Source: Gambelia wislizenii
Taxonomy: Eukaryota; Chordata; Lepidosauria; Squamata; Crotaphytidae
NCBI GenBank assembly: GCA_030847615.1
Contig: JAUMIR010000004.1
Coordinates: 72,447,001-72,511,000 of the forward strand
Direction of reading: 5' to 3'
Length of the DNA: 64,000 nucleotides
In this document: positions 23,875 through 34,560 of the stretch, piece by piece
Layout of the letters: each line of letters starts with the position of its first letter
Position numbering within the stretch: position 1 is the stretch's first letter
Position numbers and translations under genes: made by a program
Notes under the pieces: model-generated
The model's database searches: none
What the model saw: only the letters and a program-made list of their open reading frames with translations
What the model was told of the DNA's origin: nothing

Positions 23875-24104
23875 CAGTTGTCCCATCATATTCGATGGGC
23901 TTTGGTTCCAGGACCCCCCATGGATACCAAAATCCATGAATGCTCAAGTCCCATTATATGCAATGGCATAGCAAAAGGGTGTCCCTTATATAAGATGGCA
24001 AAATCAAGATTTGTTTTTTGGATTATTATTTTTTAAAAAATATTTTCAAACTGTGAATACTTAAATCTGTGCATACCAAATCCGTGGATACAGAGGGACA
24101 ACTG
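23875..24104 (+). mobile_element. Tigger/pogo-like MITE, copy 2
   Basis: A 230-bp element with CAGTTGTCCCATCATATTCG and AGAGGGACAACTG ends, flanked by TA at 23873-23874 and 24105-24106. It contains TTCCAGGACCCCCCATGGAT and the central TATATAAGATGGCAAAATC. Non-autonomous. Confidence 0.88.
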
Positions 24105-24218
24105 TACTGTACCGTATTCCTAACATTCAATCAAGCCTCTCTCATCATCTGGAAGGACCTTCAGTGTGCTATGGGTCTGCCATACTGAGTCCAGAATCCC
24201 AGGTCTTGCTGAGGAGTA

Positions 24219-24444
24219 CAGTTGTCCCTTCATATTCCCTGAGGTTTGGGTCCAGGACCCCCGTGGATACCAAAATCTATGAATACTTAAGTCCCATTAT
24301 ATGTATTGGCATAGCAAAATGATGTCCCTTATATAAGATGGCAAAATCAAGGTTTGCTTTTTGGATTATTTTTTAAAATATATTTTGAAGCCGTGAATAC
24401 TTAAATCCGTTGATATCAAATCCATGGATATGGAGGGACAACTG
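24219..24444 (+). mobile_element. Tigger/pogo-like MITE, copy 3
   Basis: A 226-bp element with CAGTTGTCCCTTCATATTCC and GGAGGGACAACTG ends, flanked by TA at 24217-24218 and 24445-24446. It is in the same orientation as the two preceding copies. Non-autonomous. Confidence 0.88.
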
Positions 24445-24446
24445 TA

Positions 24447-24899
24447 ATGTGTTTTGAAGAGAAATACTCCTTTTCACGTTCCAGGATCTTTGACTAATTC
24501 AACCCACAACTTGTAAGATTCTACTGCTTCCTCATGAGTTTCTTGTTATCATGTAGGTACTGAACAAATTTATGAGTCACATCCATAACTCCATCCGTTT
24601 TTGGCTCTGGCCATGCCTACTGCAGGTGGGAGGATTCTGACAGGTTTTGACCTGAGAGGACACCACAACAGCAGAAAGGTTTTGCCCACCTTCCACACCT
24701 GGCCTAAGAAATAAACAGCCAATTCTGCTGTTATAAACAGCTGGAACACATGCTTTTGCAACTAAATTGGGTTATTAAAGGATTGTCTAATTAGCAGCTT
24801 GATGGTGTTTGGATTCATTGTGTGTGCCCTGCTTGTGGAGTCCTAGACAAAGATACTGTACAACTTTTTTGGCACCCACTTGGGATCCTTAGGGTGGAA
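24447..24899. other. No recognised feature
   Basis: Low-copy sequence between a Tigger-like element and a CR1 fragment. No coding or repeat structure is seen. Confidence 0.45.
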
Positions 24900-25762
24900 T
24901 CAAGTTTGTAGATGACACCAAATTAGGAGGGGTAGCTAATACCCCAGAGGACAGGAACAGAATTCAAAATGACCTTAACAGATTAGAAAGCTGGGCCAAA
25001 ACGAACCAAATGAATTTCAACAGGGAGAAATGTAGGATACTACACTTGGGCAGTAAAAATGAAATGCACAGATATAGGATGGGTGACACCTGGTTTGATG
25101 GCAGTACATACAAAAGGGATCTAGGAGTCTTAGTGGACCACAAGCTGAACATGAGTCAGCAGTGTGATGCAGCAGCTAAAAAAGCCAATGTGATTCTAGG
25201 CTGCATCAATAGGAGTGTAGTGTCTAGATCAAGGGAAGTAACAGTGTCACTCTGTTCTGCTTTGGTCAGGACTCATCTGGAATACTGTGTCCAGTTCTGG
25301 GCACCACAATTCAGGAAGGATATTGAGAAGCTGGAACGTGTCCAGTGGACGGTGACCAGGATGGTGGGAGGTCTGGAAGCCATGCCCTATGAGGAGCAGC
25401 TTAGAGAGCTGGGCAGGTTTAGCCTGGAGAAGAGAAGGTTGAGAGGTGACATGAAAGCTGTATTTAAATATTTGACAGGATGTTTTCTGCTGCTCCAGAA
25501 ACTAGGACACGGAACAATGGGTTCAAACTATAGGAAAAGAGATTCCACCTAAACATTAGGAAGAACATCCTGACAGTAAGAGCTGTTTGGAAGTGGAATA
25601 CACTGCCTTGTACTGTGGTGGAGTCTCCTTCTTTGGAGGTTTTTAAACAGGCTGGATGGCCATCTGTCATGAGTGATTTGATTGTGTATTCCTGCATGGC
25701 AGGGGATTGGACTGGATGGCCCTTGTGATCTATTCCAACTCTATGATTCTATGATTCTATGG
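24900..25762 (+). mobile_element. CR1 LINE, RT C-terminal part and 3' end
   Basis: Starts within the RT just upstream of the DDT box (AAGTTTGTAGATGACACC, reading KFVDDTKLGG). The frame at 25010-25552 gives [69 protein letters not shown] (the first half of a longer match) and [25 protein letters not shown] deletion removes part of the KGC..EDGA region near 25480. The 3' terminus is TCTATGATTCTATGATTCTA at 25741-25762. 5'-truncated; not functional. Confidence 0.9.
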
Positions 25763-26848
25763 ATCGTATTGTTGACTTATACTGGCATAAATGGTCAGTT
25801 GCAGAAGCAGTTGTACTTTGTACTGCATAAGGAGGTCTTGGAGACCCCACAGTCCCAGAGTTACACCCAGCATAGCATTACACCATGCTGACTCCCAACT
25901 GGATCTTGGTCTTATGCTGTTCCTCCTTACATAATTTACCATCAGTCATCAAAGGCTGTCACATGGAAAAAAATACAAAATGACAGGAGTGGGAATGAAG
26001 AGACAATACTTTGCTCTCTCTCAACACCACCTGCTGTTTAAACAGCCCTTGCTGCTGCTCTGTCCCCAGTCAGTCCACCATTATTTGTACAACCTAGCCT
26101 CAGACTCATAGGAAAAATCAATAGGCTGTGAAAACCAGGTTTTCAAATAAATCATCCCCTAAAAATAAGCCACATTTTCAGAACTCCAATACAGAAACAT
26201 AAGACAGATTTTTAAAATGACTGAGACACTAACGTTATGGTCTATAGGAATTAAAGTAATTAAAGTTTGGTGCACAGGCAAAGAGCTTTTTCAGAATTTG
26301 AAAATCAATCATATAGTGGCAAAAACCCTTCATGAAGAAAAGCTAATGACAAATTATAAACAATACAGGCATCATCTGGATGGTGGGGGGAGGGCTGCAG
26401 GACATTTGGGATTTTTTTGGCTAGCATTAAAATTTCCCTCCTCAATAGACACATAGAGACATACATCTTTAATGGCTTTGACATGGAAGACACAACAAAA
26501 GATTCAACCTTCTCAGAAAACCAGGAACTAAATATGTTCAAATTGGTTTTCTTTTTTAAATAACCTGATCATGCACAAATGACTAATAGAGAGACAGTCT
26601 ATAACATATACAAACAGACACCAGCTCTTAGAAGAGTCTTCCCCAAGATAATAAAGGCAGCAGGGTACCAGTTAGATGGTAGTTTTTGTCACGGGGCATC
26701 ACGAGACTTCTTGATCCCGTATTCATCCCTCACTGTTTACATGATTTTTGTCTCTGAACTGGATATCCCGGGAGATCCCAGGATCATTGTTTACACATCA
26801 TCACGTCCTGCGATATGTACCTTTTCCCACTATATACTACCCCAGGTT

Positions 26849-26879
<31 letters not shown>

Positions 26880-27120
26880 CATGAGTTTACGGTCCCGGGA
26901 TTACTTTTTTAGCTGTCAATCAAGGATGCGATTACTCATTTTTTCACAACCTCAGTGACGTACTTCCTTTAGAGTTTCGCGCCATGAGTGATGCTATTGG
27001 CTGACTCAAATGTTTGTTAAAGCTTCTGCATTGGGAATGAGGGGATGATTGGGTGTTGCATTGGGGATGAGGCGATGAGAGGATGAGGGGAGGAATGAGC
27101 GATTGTGACCTAACGGGGGG
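25763..27120. other. No firm feature; (GTT)n at 26850-26878
   Basis: Low-copy sequence. A pure GTT run of about nine units lies at 26850-26878. Around it, 26690-26940 is unusual in having several TCCCGGGA or ATCCCGGGAG words and repeated GTTTACA words, but no clear inverted ends. No coding frame is recognised. Confidence 0.4.
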
Positions 27121-27371
27121 AGGAAGGAGCAATCAGTGGCTACAGCCTTTGCTGTCCTTCTGAATTGAAAGAACACCATTTAAATCCCATTGAAAGTGAG
27201 GAAGGAAGGGGTGCTCAGTATCTATACCCTTTGCTGTCCTTCCGAATTGAAAGAACACCATTTAAATCCCATTGAAAGTGAGGAAGGAAGGGGTGCTAGG
27301 TAGCTATACCCTTTGCTGTCCTTCCGAATTGAAAGATACCATTTAAAGCCCATTGAAAGTGAGGATGTAGG
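27121..27371. repeat. 82-bp tandem repeat, about three units
   Basis: The word GAATTGAAAGA occurs at 27162, 27244 and 27326, an exact 82-base period. Each unit contains CTTTGCTGTCCTTC, then CACCATTTAAATCCCATTG and AAAGTGAGGA. Units one and two are nearly identical; unit three carries a 2-base deletion (GATACC for GAACACC) and a diverged end that runs into a GT microsatellite. Confidence 0.92.
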
Positions 27372-27413
27372 CGTGTGTGTGTGTGTGTGTGTGCGTGCGT
27401 GCGTGCGTGTGTG
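27371..27413. repeat. (GT)n/(GTGC)n microsatellite
   Basis: A GT run followed by four GTGC units and further GT, directly continuing the 82-bp tandem array. Confidence 0.95.
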
Positions 27414-27930
27414 AATGGATCATCTGCTCAGACGGTGGCATTTTTTACTGTGCTTTTACACAAATGGAGTGGATGCAGGCAGGGGGGATCATCTGTGATC
27501 CCTTTACAATTTACTCTCTCTTTAAAATTTAAACCAAGCATGCAAGGGAGGAACGGATTAAAGTAGAAGGGTTCCCAGTGTAGAAATCCATTGAACAGGG
27601 TGATTTAATGCAGACACACACAACCTACTTGCAGCTGTAATGGAAGCCTTTGTTTTCATCTGGTGAGGCTGAATCTATTGAACGAGTGACTGACCCCTCC
27701 TCTCCTCTCTGAGCCCGCCCCTGGTCACATATATTTCCGGTCATCACCAAGTACTGAGATATCTTGTCTCGGGGTGTTTAGATGTCCTATATAGAGCTGT
27801 ATTGAAAATGCCAGTTCAGTTTTGTAGAGCTCTTCTCAGGGAATGAAACTGAGGTGGCAATTTTGGTGAAGCAAAGAAAAGATACTTGAGATTTCAAACC
27901 ATGGGGGAAATTTTTTTTTATTTTATTTAT
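27414..27930. other. No recognised feature
   Basis: Low-copy sequence. GTCTCGGGGTGTTTAGATG at 27764-27782 resembles the left end of the insertion at 16829, but no partner end is evident. Confidence 0.4.
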
Positions 27931-28165
27931 TTAGTTATTTAGTTATTTATACCCCGCTCTTCAGCCACAAATCTATCAGAGCAGCTTACAAATTGTTTTA
28001 AGCAATAGCTATTTACACATCTTAACTGCATTAAACAGTTTCCAATGTGTGTTAGCTAATTGCCCCCACAAGCTGGGTACTCATTTTACCGACCTACGAA
28101 AGGATGGAAGGCTGAGTGAACCTTGGAGCCCACTGGAATCGAACTTGCAACGTGGTGACTTAATT
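27931..28165 (-). mobile_element. tRNA-derived SINE, reverse strand
   Basis: The minus-strand B box GCAAGTTCGATTCC is at 28135-28149, followed by TCGTAGGTCGGTAAAATGAG (28080-28100) and AGCTAACACACATTGGAAAC (28035-28060). An A/T-rich tail (TTTATTTATACCCCGC as read on the plus strand) is at 27931-27960. The 5' head is truncated or diverged beyond about 28160. Confidence 0.8.
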
Positions 28166-28202
28166 CAAAAATGAGTGGAATGCCTATTTGCTTCCCCCTC
28201 AA

Positions 28203-28292
28203 AAATAGAATCACAGATTGGAAGGGACCCCGAAGGGACATCTAATCCAACCCACAATAGCTTCTGTTGCTCAGGCATTATCTACCTTCTCT
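28203..28292 (-). mobile_element. Old CR1-type 3' end fragment
   Basis: The plus strand reads AATAGAATCACAGATTGGAAGGGACC and then ACATCTAATCCAACCCACAA (each part separately recognisable), the complement of a CR1 3' terminus. It is more diverged than the other CR1 copies here and lacks coding sequence. Confidence 0.55.
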
Positions 28293-28778
28293 TATTTTGT
28301 CCTTGCCATGAGTTTCAAAATTCAGCAGGAGGAAAGAGGAAGAGGAAAGTATTGGAATACTTGACTTTGTACTGTACTTGACTTTGAAGATTCCATTATG
28401 GTCTTGAAAAAGCCATAGGAGAAGTCTCTGCTGTTACTGGGAGTAAGCCAAGGCATATTCAATGAAAAATGGTGTATGTGACCATGCAACAGTCTCCCTA
28501 ATGAGTCTATAGCAGGGATAGTTTTCCAGATTATCTTTAGCCTCCAGGTCACATCAATCCATCAGCATAGTCACTTGATGAATGTTTATGGTCTATAGTG
28601 TCCAAACATCATGACTGGTATCACATAGCCCTCAATGAGTTTTGTTTTAAAAATTGTCAGTTCTGTCCTAAATGCCTGGCATGAAACTGACAGTCTGGCA
28701 ATGTCGTCAGTTGTATGATAAATGCCTCTCTTTTTACAGCAGGAGGGAAGAGAACTATCAGCCTGTTTCCTTTTAGGC

Positions 28779-28996
28779 TGTTGTTACTGTTGTTATGTGC
28801 CTTCAATTTGACTCCAAGTATAGTGACCCTACCATAGGGTTTTCTTGGCAAGATTTATTCAAAGGAGGTGCTATTGTTTCCTCTCAGTCCAAGAGACTGT
28901 GACCGGCCCAAGGTCAACCAGTGAGTTTCCTGGTGGCTGAATCCTGATCTCCCTGAATCCTAGTCCAACATTCAAACAACTATACAACACTGGCTC
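28779..28996 (-). mobile_element. Sauria-type SINE, reverse strand
   Basis: On the plus strand the BovB-like tail comes first (TGTTGTTACTGTTGTTATG, then CAATTTGACTCCAAGTATAG). The body has TAGGGTTTTCTTGGCAAG and GACCGGCCCAAGGTCA. The head ends at CAACACTGGCTC (28985-28996). The order is the mirror of the intact copy at 41090-41321. No target duplication was identified. Confidence 0.8.
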
Positions 28997-30044
28997 ACTA
29001 GGCTGACACCTTTTAAACTATTAGGATGCATCATTTCAATGGCAAAATGGCAGCCCTCTGCCAACATACGAAATGAAGGAGCTCCAGTTGGCTAGTGGAA
29101 ACTACTAACCCCAAGCTCTTTGGGGGGAGGGACACTTTTTTTTTTTTTTTTACTAACAATGCTTCTGAAATAATGCTACATTCTTTTCTTAAAGAAGGAA
29201 CTCTTGTACAAGAATTCGCCTTGATCCATGATCCATTTTTTTTTACTCAATTTCTCAATGGTTCCTTCCCTGAGTTTTTAAAAACCAACACAAAATGAGT
29301 CACAAATGTTGGTTCAATATTAATGCAGGCCCTTTGGGAGATACAGCAAACAGCAGTAACGAAGGCACCAGAAGCAGAAGGCTATGGATTATACATCAAG
29401 CACCAATTCAATAAAGTTACTTAGGACATGGATTTCACTCTCTTTGTGAAACTCACCTGCCATGCACAATGAACACATATATTCATCTAAAATTTCCTTT
29501 CTCCCTGACGTTTATCTGAATGTCTCACAGTCTTTAATGTATTATGTTCTCTGACTTGCTGCAAAATTTAGCAGGACCATTATCCAAACCATATTATAAA
29601 TGAAGCTCAGTGACTTTGGCCTCAAGCACCATGAACAGAGGAGAATGATGGATCCAAGCACCAAACCCTGCTGCCCACTAGACTATGCCAGGGGCAAAAG
29701 AACACTTCCCATCTCCTTTGCCTTCCTCACCAAAAGAATCACTGCACTTTCTGAGTCATTTATTTAAATAGATATTGGGTGTGCAATGAGTCCTGGCAGC
29801 TAAGATGAACGCTCTTAGCAATCTATTGTTGGGACCAGCAGCTTCAGCCCTCCCAGCCTTTGGCTATTAATACCCCAATATAGCCAGTCACCTGTGAAGG
29901 AAGAGAGAAATGAAAACCACTCACCAGGTGTCAGCTACAATTACTTGGGGAGTAAATATTTCTAAAGTAACCATCTCAAACTGAAACAGTGGTCAGATGC
30001 AGCTTCTAACCTTCCTTCCTCCTGCCTTTTTTGTTATAGTTGGG
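28997..30044. other. No recognised feature
   Basis: Low-copy sequence with a T run at 29138-29150. No repeat family, coding frame or RNA gene is recognisable. Confidence 0.45.
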
Positions 30045-30522
30045 CCAGGAAAACTAGACAGTGGGGTGCCACAGGGTTTTGTCCTGGGCCCAGTGCTATT
30101 CAACATCTTTATCAATTACTTGAATGATGGAATAGAGCCATTCTTATAAAGTTTGCAGATGGCACCAAATTAAGAGGGGCAGCTAATATCCCACAGGAAA
30201 GAGACAGAATTCAAGATGACTGTAACAGATTAAAAAGCTAGGCCAAAACTAACAAAAGGAATTTCAACAGAGAGAAATGTAGAGTACTACATTAGGCAGA
30301 AAAAAATGAAATACACAAATATAGGATATGTGACACCTGGCTTGATAGCAGTGCATGTGAAAGGGATCTAGGAATCTTACTGGACCACAAGCTGAACATG
30401 AGTCAGCAGTGTGATGCAGCAGACAGAAAAGCCAATGCGATCCTCGGCTGCATCAATAGGAGTATAGTGTCTAGATCAAGGGATTCTACTTTGGTCAGAC
30501 CTCACATGGAATACTATGTCCA
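30045..30522 (+). mobile_element. CR1 LINE RT fragment lacking its 3' end
   Basis: Begins with the RT core read as LDSGVPQGFVLGPVLFNIFINYLND, with FADGTKLRG for the catalytic box, and continues to [29 protein letters not shown] and VRPHMEYYVQF (30398-30520). It then stops abruptly within the conserved segment. Unlike the other CR1 copies the 3' part is missing, so a later deletion or rearrangement must have removed it. Confidence 0.85.
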
Positions 30523-31685
30523 GTTCAACACGGTCCAACAGGGGCCTAGCGGAGGAGACAACCAGCAAGTAGAGACCCAGCGCTACTGGGTCTATGTGGC
30601 CAGGAAGGCCTATGCAGGAGACAGAGGCCTAAATTGCCACAGTGGCCTAGAAGGAACCTATGGCAATTGGGCCTTAAAAGCTAGGAAAGTCCTAGGCAGA
30701 TGGCAGGAGCCTAGCAGGACTAAGTCAAAAGGCTGTAAAATGTAGCAGAAGCCGGAAGCCTAGAGAGGCCCAGGCCAGGGCCAAGTCAGACCCTTGTCAG
30801 GACCTACTAAAAGCTATCAATCATGTGGCAGATAGAGGCTTAAAGGCATGTGGCGATTAGAGACCTAGCACAACCTGGGTCTACCTCTGACTTCAGGCAC
30901 AGGTCTCCTGGTAATCAGGACATAAGAAAGGCGTCCAACAGGACAACTCACCCTGGACTTATAGCATCCAACCTGCCGTCCACCCACCCATCCCTGATCT
31001 AACACAAACTGCTTGCTAGAGCCCAGCTGAAGGATACCACACCACGCTACCCCGTTCCCAAGCCTAATCAAGGCCTGCCGTTTATTCTCCAAATAAAAGA
31101 ATTAACAACTTGAAATGCATGTGCAGCTAATGAAAAGAATAGAAAAATAATGAAATTAAATAAGCAGTTACTCCAGTGGCTAAAGGCTGCAGTGGCACTT
31201 CTCACTCCTCCTGGGCCATACTGGGGTCCACTACATCCCACTGAAACAAATAGAGAAGAAATATAACCGAAAACTGTAAAATTCCAAAAAATACATGAGT
31301 GGACTGGATCACATGGAAGCTCCAGCAAGCCCAGTGCTATCCTGTGATCAGGCTCAACTGAAACAAACTGGGAAGAGCGATCAACTCAAGTCTAGCTGCT
31401 TGCTAAAACTCCACTTGCCTCAAGCTATTCACTAGGGACTCCATTAAAATGAGGATCCAAAAGAGGCAGAGGAGGGGGTGGCAATGCTCTGACTCTGACC
31501 TCCTTTCTCTCCATCATGGCACTCAGTGGCATGATGCTATTATTGTGGCTTCTTTTCATTGGAGGCCAGCAAACAGGCCATCCCCCTGCAACACTGTGCA
31601 GTGCGAGGGAGGATCTGAATTCTGAACCATCCCCTACTCAACAAGTCTGGAGTGAGCCCCTGAGTGTTTCTCATAAATCAACACT
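30523..31685. other. Uncharacterised sequence joined to broken CR1
   Basis: At 30523-31060 the base composition changes to a GC-richer stretch with repeated GGCCTA, GCCTAG and GACCTA words. It is not matched elsewhere in this window and is joined directly to the broken CR1. The frame at 30398-30745 runs across the junction but has no domain. From 31060 to 31685 the sequence looks low-copy. Confidence 0.4.
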
Positions 31686-32034
31686 CATACCCTCCAAATG
31701 TCCCAATTTAGCAGGGACTGTTCTGACATTTTAAAATGTCCCAGTTTCTCTCTCTTCATCCTAATTTACCCTTTTGTTTTCAGCTGACATCAATTGCTGC
31801 AAACTGAGTTCAAAGTACAAAAATAGTTTGTACTCCATTAACCTAGCAAGGAGGGAAACAGAGGAGAAAGTGGAATCTTGTCCTTCCCACTAGATTCATG
31901 CAAAAGCAAACTGCTACATTCTCTCCTAGCTTGTGTGTTCTTCCTCATCAATAACGTTTGCCATCTTGTCCACATTATGATGTTGCTTGGACACACATGT
32001 CCTGGCTTACCTCTGTGAATCATTGAAGGGTATA
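31686..32034. mobile_element. TIR repeat with CATACCCTCCAA ends, copy 1
   Basis: The left end is CATACCCTCCAAATGTCCCA and the right end is TTGAAGGGTATA, an imperfect inverted pair. The interior has AACTGAGTTCAAAGTACAAAAATAG and GCTTGTGTGTTCTTC (as separate words), also present in copies at 34093-34478 and 53735-54010. It has no coding capacity. The superfamily is not assigned. Confidence 0.65.
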
Positions 32035-33756
32035 CTCTCCTTTCCTTTTAAAAAGACACCTCTTTAAAGAAGCACTCTTGGATCCTTCCAACAAATCATC
32101 CTACATTGCAGTTGGCCAAGTCCCGTCATCCCACCTGTAAGTCAGCCTTTGATGAACAGTCCATGATGAGCTCATTAAACAGGACTGAGAGGCATTTTTG
32201 AGGCCATTCAGGGTCTTCTTTTTGAGTTATTCAGCATATGGCTTGACAGCATGGCATTCAGGAGGAATTTCATTATAAAAGCCAAGGAAGTTTGTTTCCA
32301 TCTGACAGATTTGGTCTCAGAGTGGCACTAGAAGGAAAATTCTATATGTCCACAGCAGTATTCATTCCGTTGCAAATGTAGGCCTTGGGAGCTCATCCAT
32401 GCTTTAAAGAAACATGCAAATAAGAAGTCGCTTAGTTTGAAGGCCCATGGGCATGACACGTTAGCACACTGGCAGGGCATAGTCTTCAAGTACTTCCACC
32501 TAGATGAAGATTTGTGGGGCTTTTCTGCTGGTTAGGCTCCCATCTATTCATTTACATAGTTTCAAGAATGCAAATAGTATCCAGATAGAAACACTTGTGT
32601 TCAATGCTTGTTTTAAGGCAATTACATTGCCCACTCTGGTACACAAGTAAGGTTCGCATACACACAGCAACTGCCTCCATTCACTGTTTCTCTTAAATAT
32701 CTAGTTAGCATAAATGAAAACTGAGCCTGTGACAAAGAGCATCTGCTGACAGAATGAACAGCGGCTGAAGCCTTGCCCTGAGCCAGCCCCAGTATGCGTA
32801 GAATTGGCAATCTGGTAACAGGCCTCAGAGCTCAGCCTCCTGAGTCGTCCTTCCTCCATCCCAAACCTTCTCAATCCAAGCCTTCCCTTCTGGCTTTGGG
32901 CATCAAGGCCTCTGAAGCCAGCACCACAGCTAATCAGAGAAGCCCACAGGGCAATTGAGTAGAGAGATGTAGCCCAAAATGGTTCATTGGGTGAGGATGT
33001 TGTTGCTATAGCTACAGCAGCCAGCAGTACTGCATGAACCTAAATTGGGGGAGGACTGCTGGCAACTGAAGAGACAAGGTAAGGGACAGGGAGGGGAGAA
33101 TGAAGGGAGGAATGATGACACATACATACAGAATGCCTGGGTCCTCTTTGTATGTTATTTTCAAAACAGGCACATTTCTCAGCATTAGAAAACAGAAGGC
33201 TTTACACTGCATTTGCAGGGAGTTTCCAGTGAGCAAGTAAAAAAAACAACAACAACAACACCAAAAACAAAGAAGTCTGTATATTTTCCCTCTGTAGTGT
33301 CATTAAGAAAAACTCTTCCCAAAATGCAAACACTCTAAAAATGTGATTATACCCAAATAAATGTATGAGATATACTAGCAGTTCTCTCTCTCTTTCTCAA
33401 AGGCTCTTTCAAGCTTTTTTCCTTTTTTTATAGTATTAGAACCCAGGCTCATCCAGTGAAGCTGAATGGTGGGAGACTGAGGACAGATGAAATAAAGTAC
33501 TTCTCCACACACTACATAGTTACATTGGAATTCAGTGCCACAGGGTATAGCTATGGCTGCCAATCTAAACAGCTTTGATAGGGGATTAGTTAAATTATGT
33601 ATGTTAGGGCCTACTATCCAGGATGGCTGTGTATCACCTAGAGTATCAGAGGCAGAGTGCCTCTGTATATCAGTTGCTGGGGAATGTGAGGTGGAAGGTG
33701 CAGTAGCACTCATGTCCTGCTGGTAGGCTTCCCGTGAGCAACTGGTGGGCCACTTT
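32035..33756. other. No recognised gene or repeat
   Basis: Low-copy sequence of even composition. The part at about 32190-32800 has neither repeats nor simple sequence and could be conserved non-coding DNA, but nothing proves it. A short AAC run lies at 33240-33263. Confidence 0.4.
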
Positions 33757-33979
33757 GGCTTCATCTGCACTGCAGAAATAATCCAGTTTGACACTGCTTT
33801 AACTGCCATGGTTCAATGCTATGAAATCCTGGGATTTGTAGTTTTATGAGATTCTTAAGTCTTCTCTGTCAGAGAGCTCTGGTGCCACAACAAACAACAG
33901 TTTCCAGGAGTCCATAGCATTGAGCCATGGCAGTGAAAGCAGTGTCAAACTGGATTATGTCTGTAGTGCAGACGCAGCC
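33757..33979. mobile_element. Fold-back MITE, about 223 bp, copy 1
   Basis: The left end GGCTTCATCTGCACTGCAG and the right end CTGTAGTGCAGACGCAGCC are inverted repeats. The homology continues inward through ATAATCCAGTTTGACACTGC, GCCATGG and the GGGATTTGTAGTTTT region, so most of the unit folds back. Relatives are at 37352-37514 (partial), 45140-45358 and, more diverged, 61856-62050. Non-coding. Confidence 0.8.
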
Positions 33980-33984
33980 CTGGT

Positions 33985-34045
33985 GAACAGAACATTGGAC
34001 CGGATAGGTCTTTGATCTGATTCAGCATGGGTGACCTTATCTTTT
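33985..34045 (+). mobile_element. Possible tRNA-SINE 3' fragment
   Basis: ACATTGGACCGGATAGGTCT, then TCTGATTCAGCATGG, resembles the 3' part of the tRNA-derived SINE family whose reverse-strand copy is at 37722-37945. It is short and uncertain. Confidence 0.35.
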
Positions 34046-34092
34046 TAAAGAAAGTAGTCATTCTAAGGGAGTTGTCAGAGAATGTCTATACT

Positions 34093-34478
34093 CATACCCT
34101 CCAACTCTTCTGGTTTGGCAGGGACAGTCCCAGTTAATCTTCTGTAGTCCTGCTTTTTAAGCTGCTTTTCAAATGTCCCAGCTTCTCTCTCCTCCCACTT
34201 TTCCCTCTTGTCCCCAGTTTATTTGCAATTAATTAAGCAACCATTTAATTGCTGCAACCTGAGTTCAAAGTGCAAAAATAGTTTGCCCTCAATTAACTCA
34301 GCAGCAGGGAAAGGAGGGGGCAGAATTTTGTCCTTCCCAGTAGGCACAGGCAACACCAAACTGCTGCAGCTTCTCCTATCTTGTGTGTTCTTCATTAAAG
34401 TTTGACTTCTTGATGACACTCCAGTGTTGCATGGCCAAACATGCCCCACTTTGCATCTCTGAAATGTTGGAGGGTATG
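34093..34478. mobile_element. TIR repeat with CATACCCTCCAA ends, copy 2
   Basis: The 386-bp unit has inverted ends CATACCCTCCAAC and GTTGGAGGGTATG (perfect over 13 bases). It is the most complete of the three copies in the window. The interior words TGAGTTCAAAGTGCAAAAATAG and CTTGTGTGTTCTTC are shared with the others. No open frame suggests a transposase. Target duplication is unclear. Confidence 0.75.
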
Positions 34479-34484
34479 CTGTAT

Positions 34485-34560
34485 GTACCTCAGTAGTAGA
34501 GTGCCTGGTTTGCCTGCAGAATGTCCCAGGTTCATATCATCATCACCACCACCACCACCT
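34485..34560 (+). mobile_element. Possible tRNA-derived SINE head
   Basis: CTCAGTAGTAGAGTGCCTGG resembles an A box region and AATGTCCCAGGTTCATATC a degenerate B box. A CAT/CAC simple repeat follows at 34536-34560. Only the head is recognisable. Confidence 0.4.

Noticed and set aside
30523..31060. An endogenous retrovirus LTR
   Set aside because: No TG...CA inverted ends, no polyadenylation layout, no second copy and no viral protein motif in the window.
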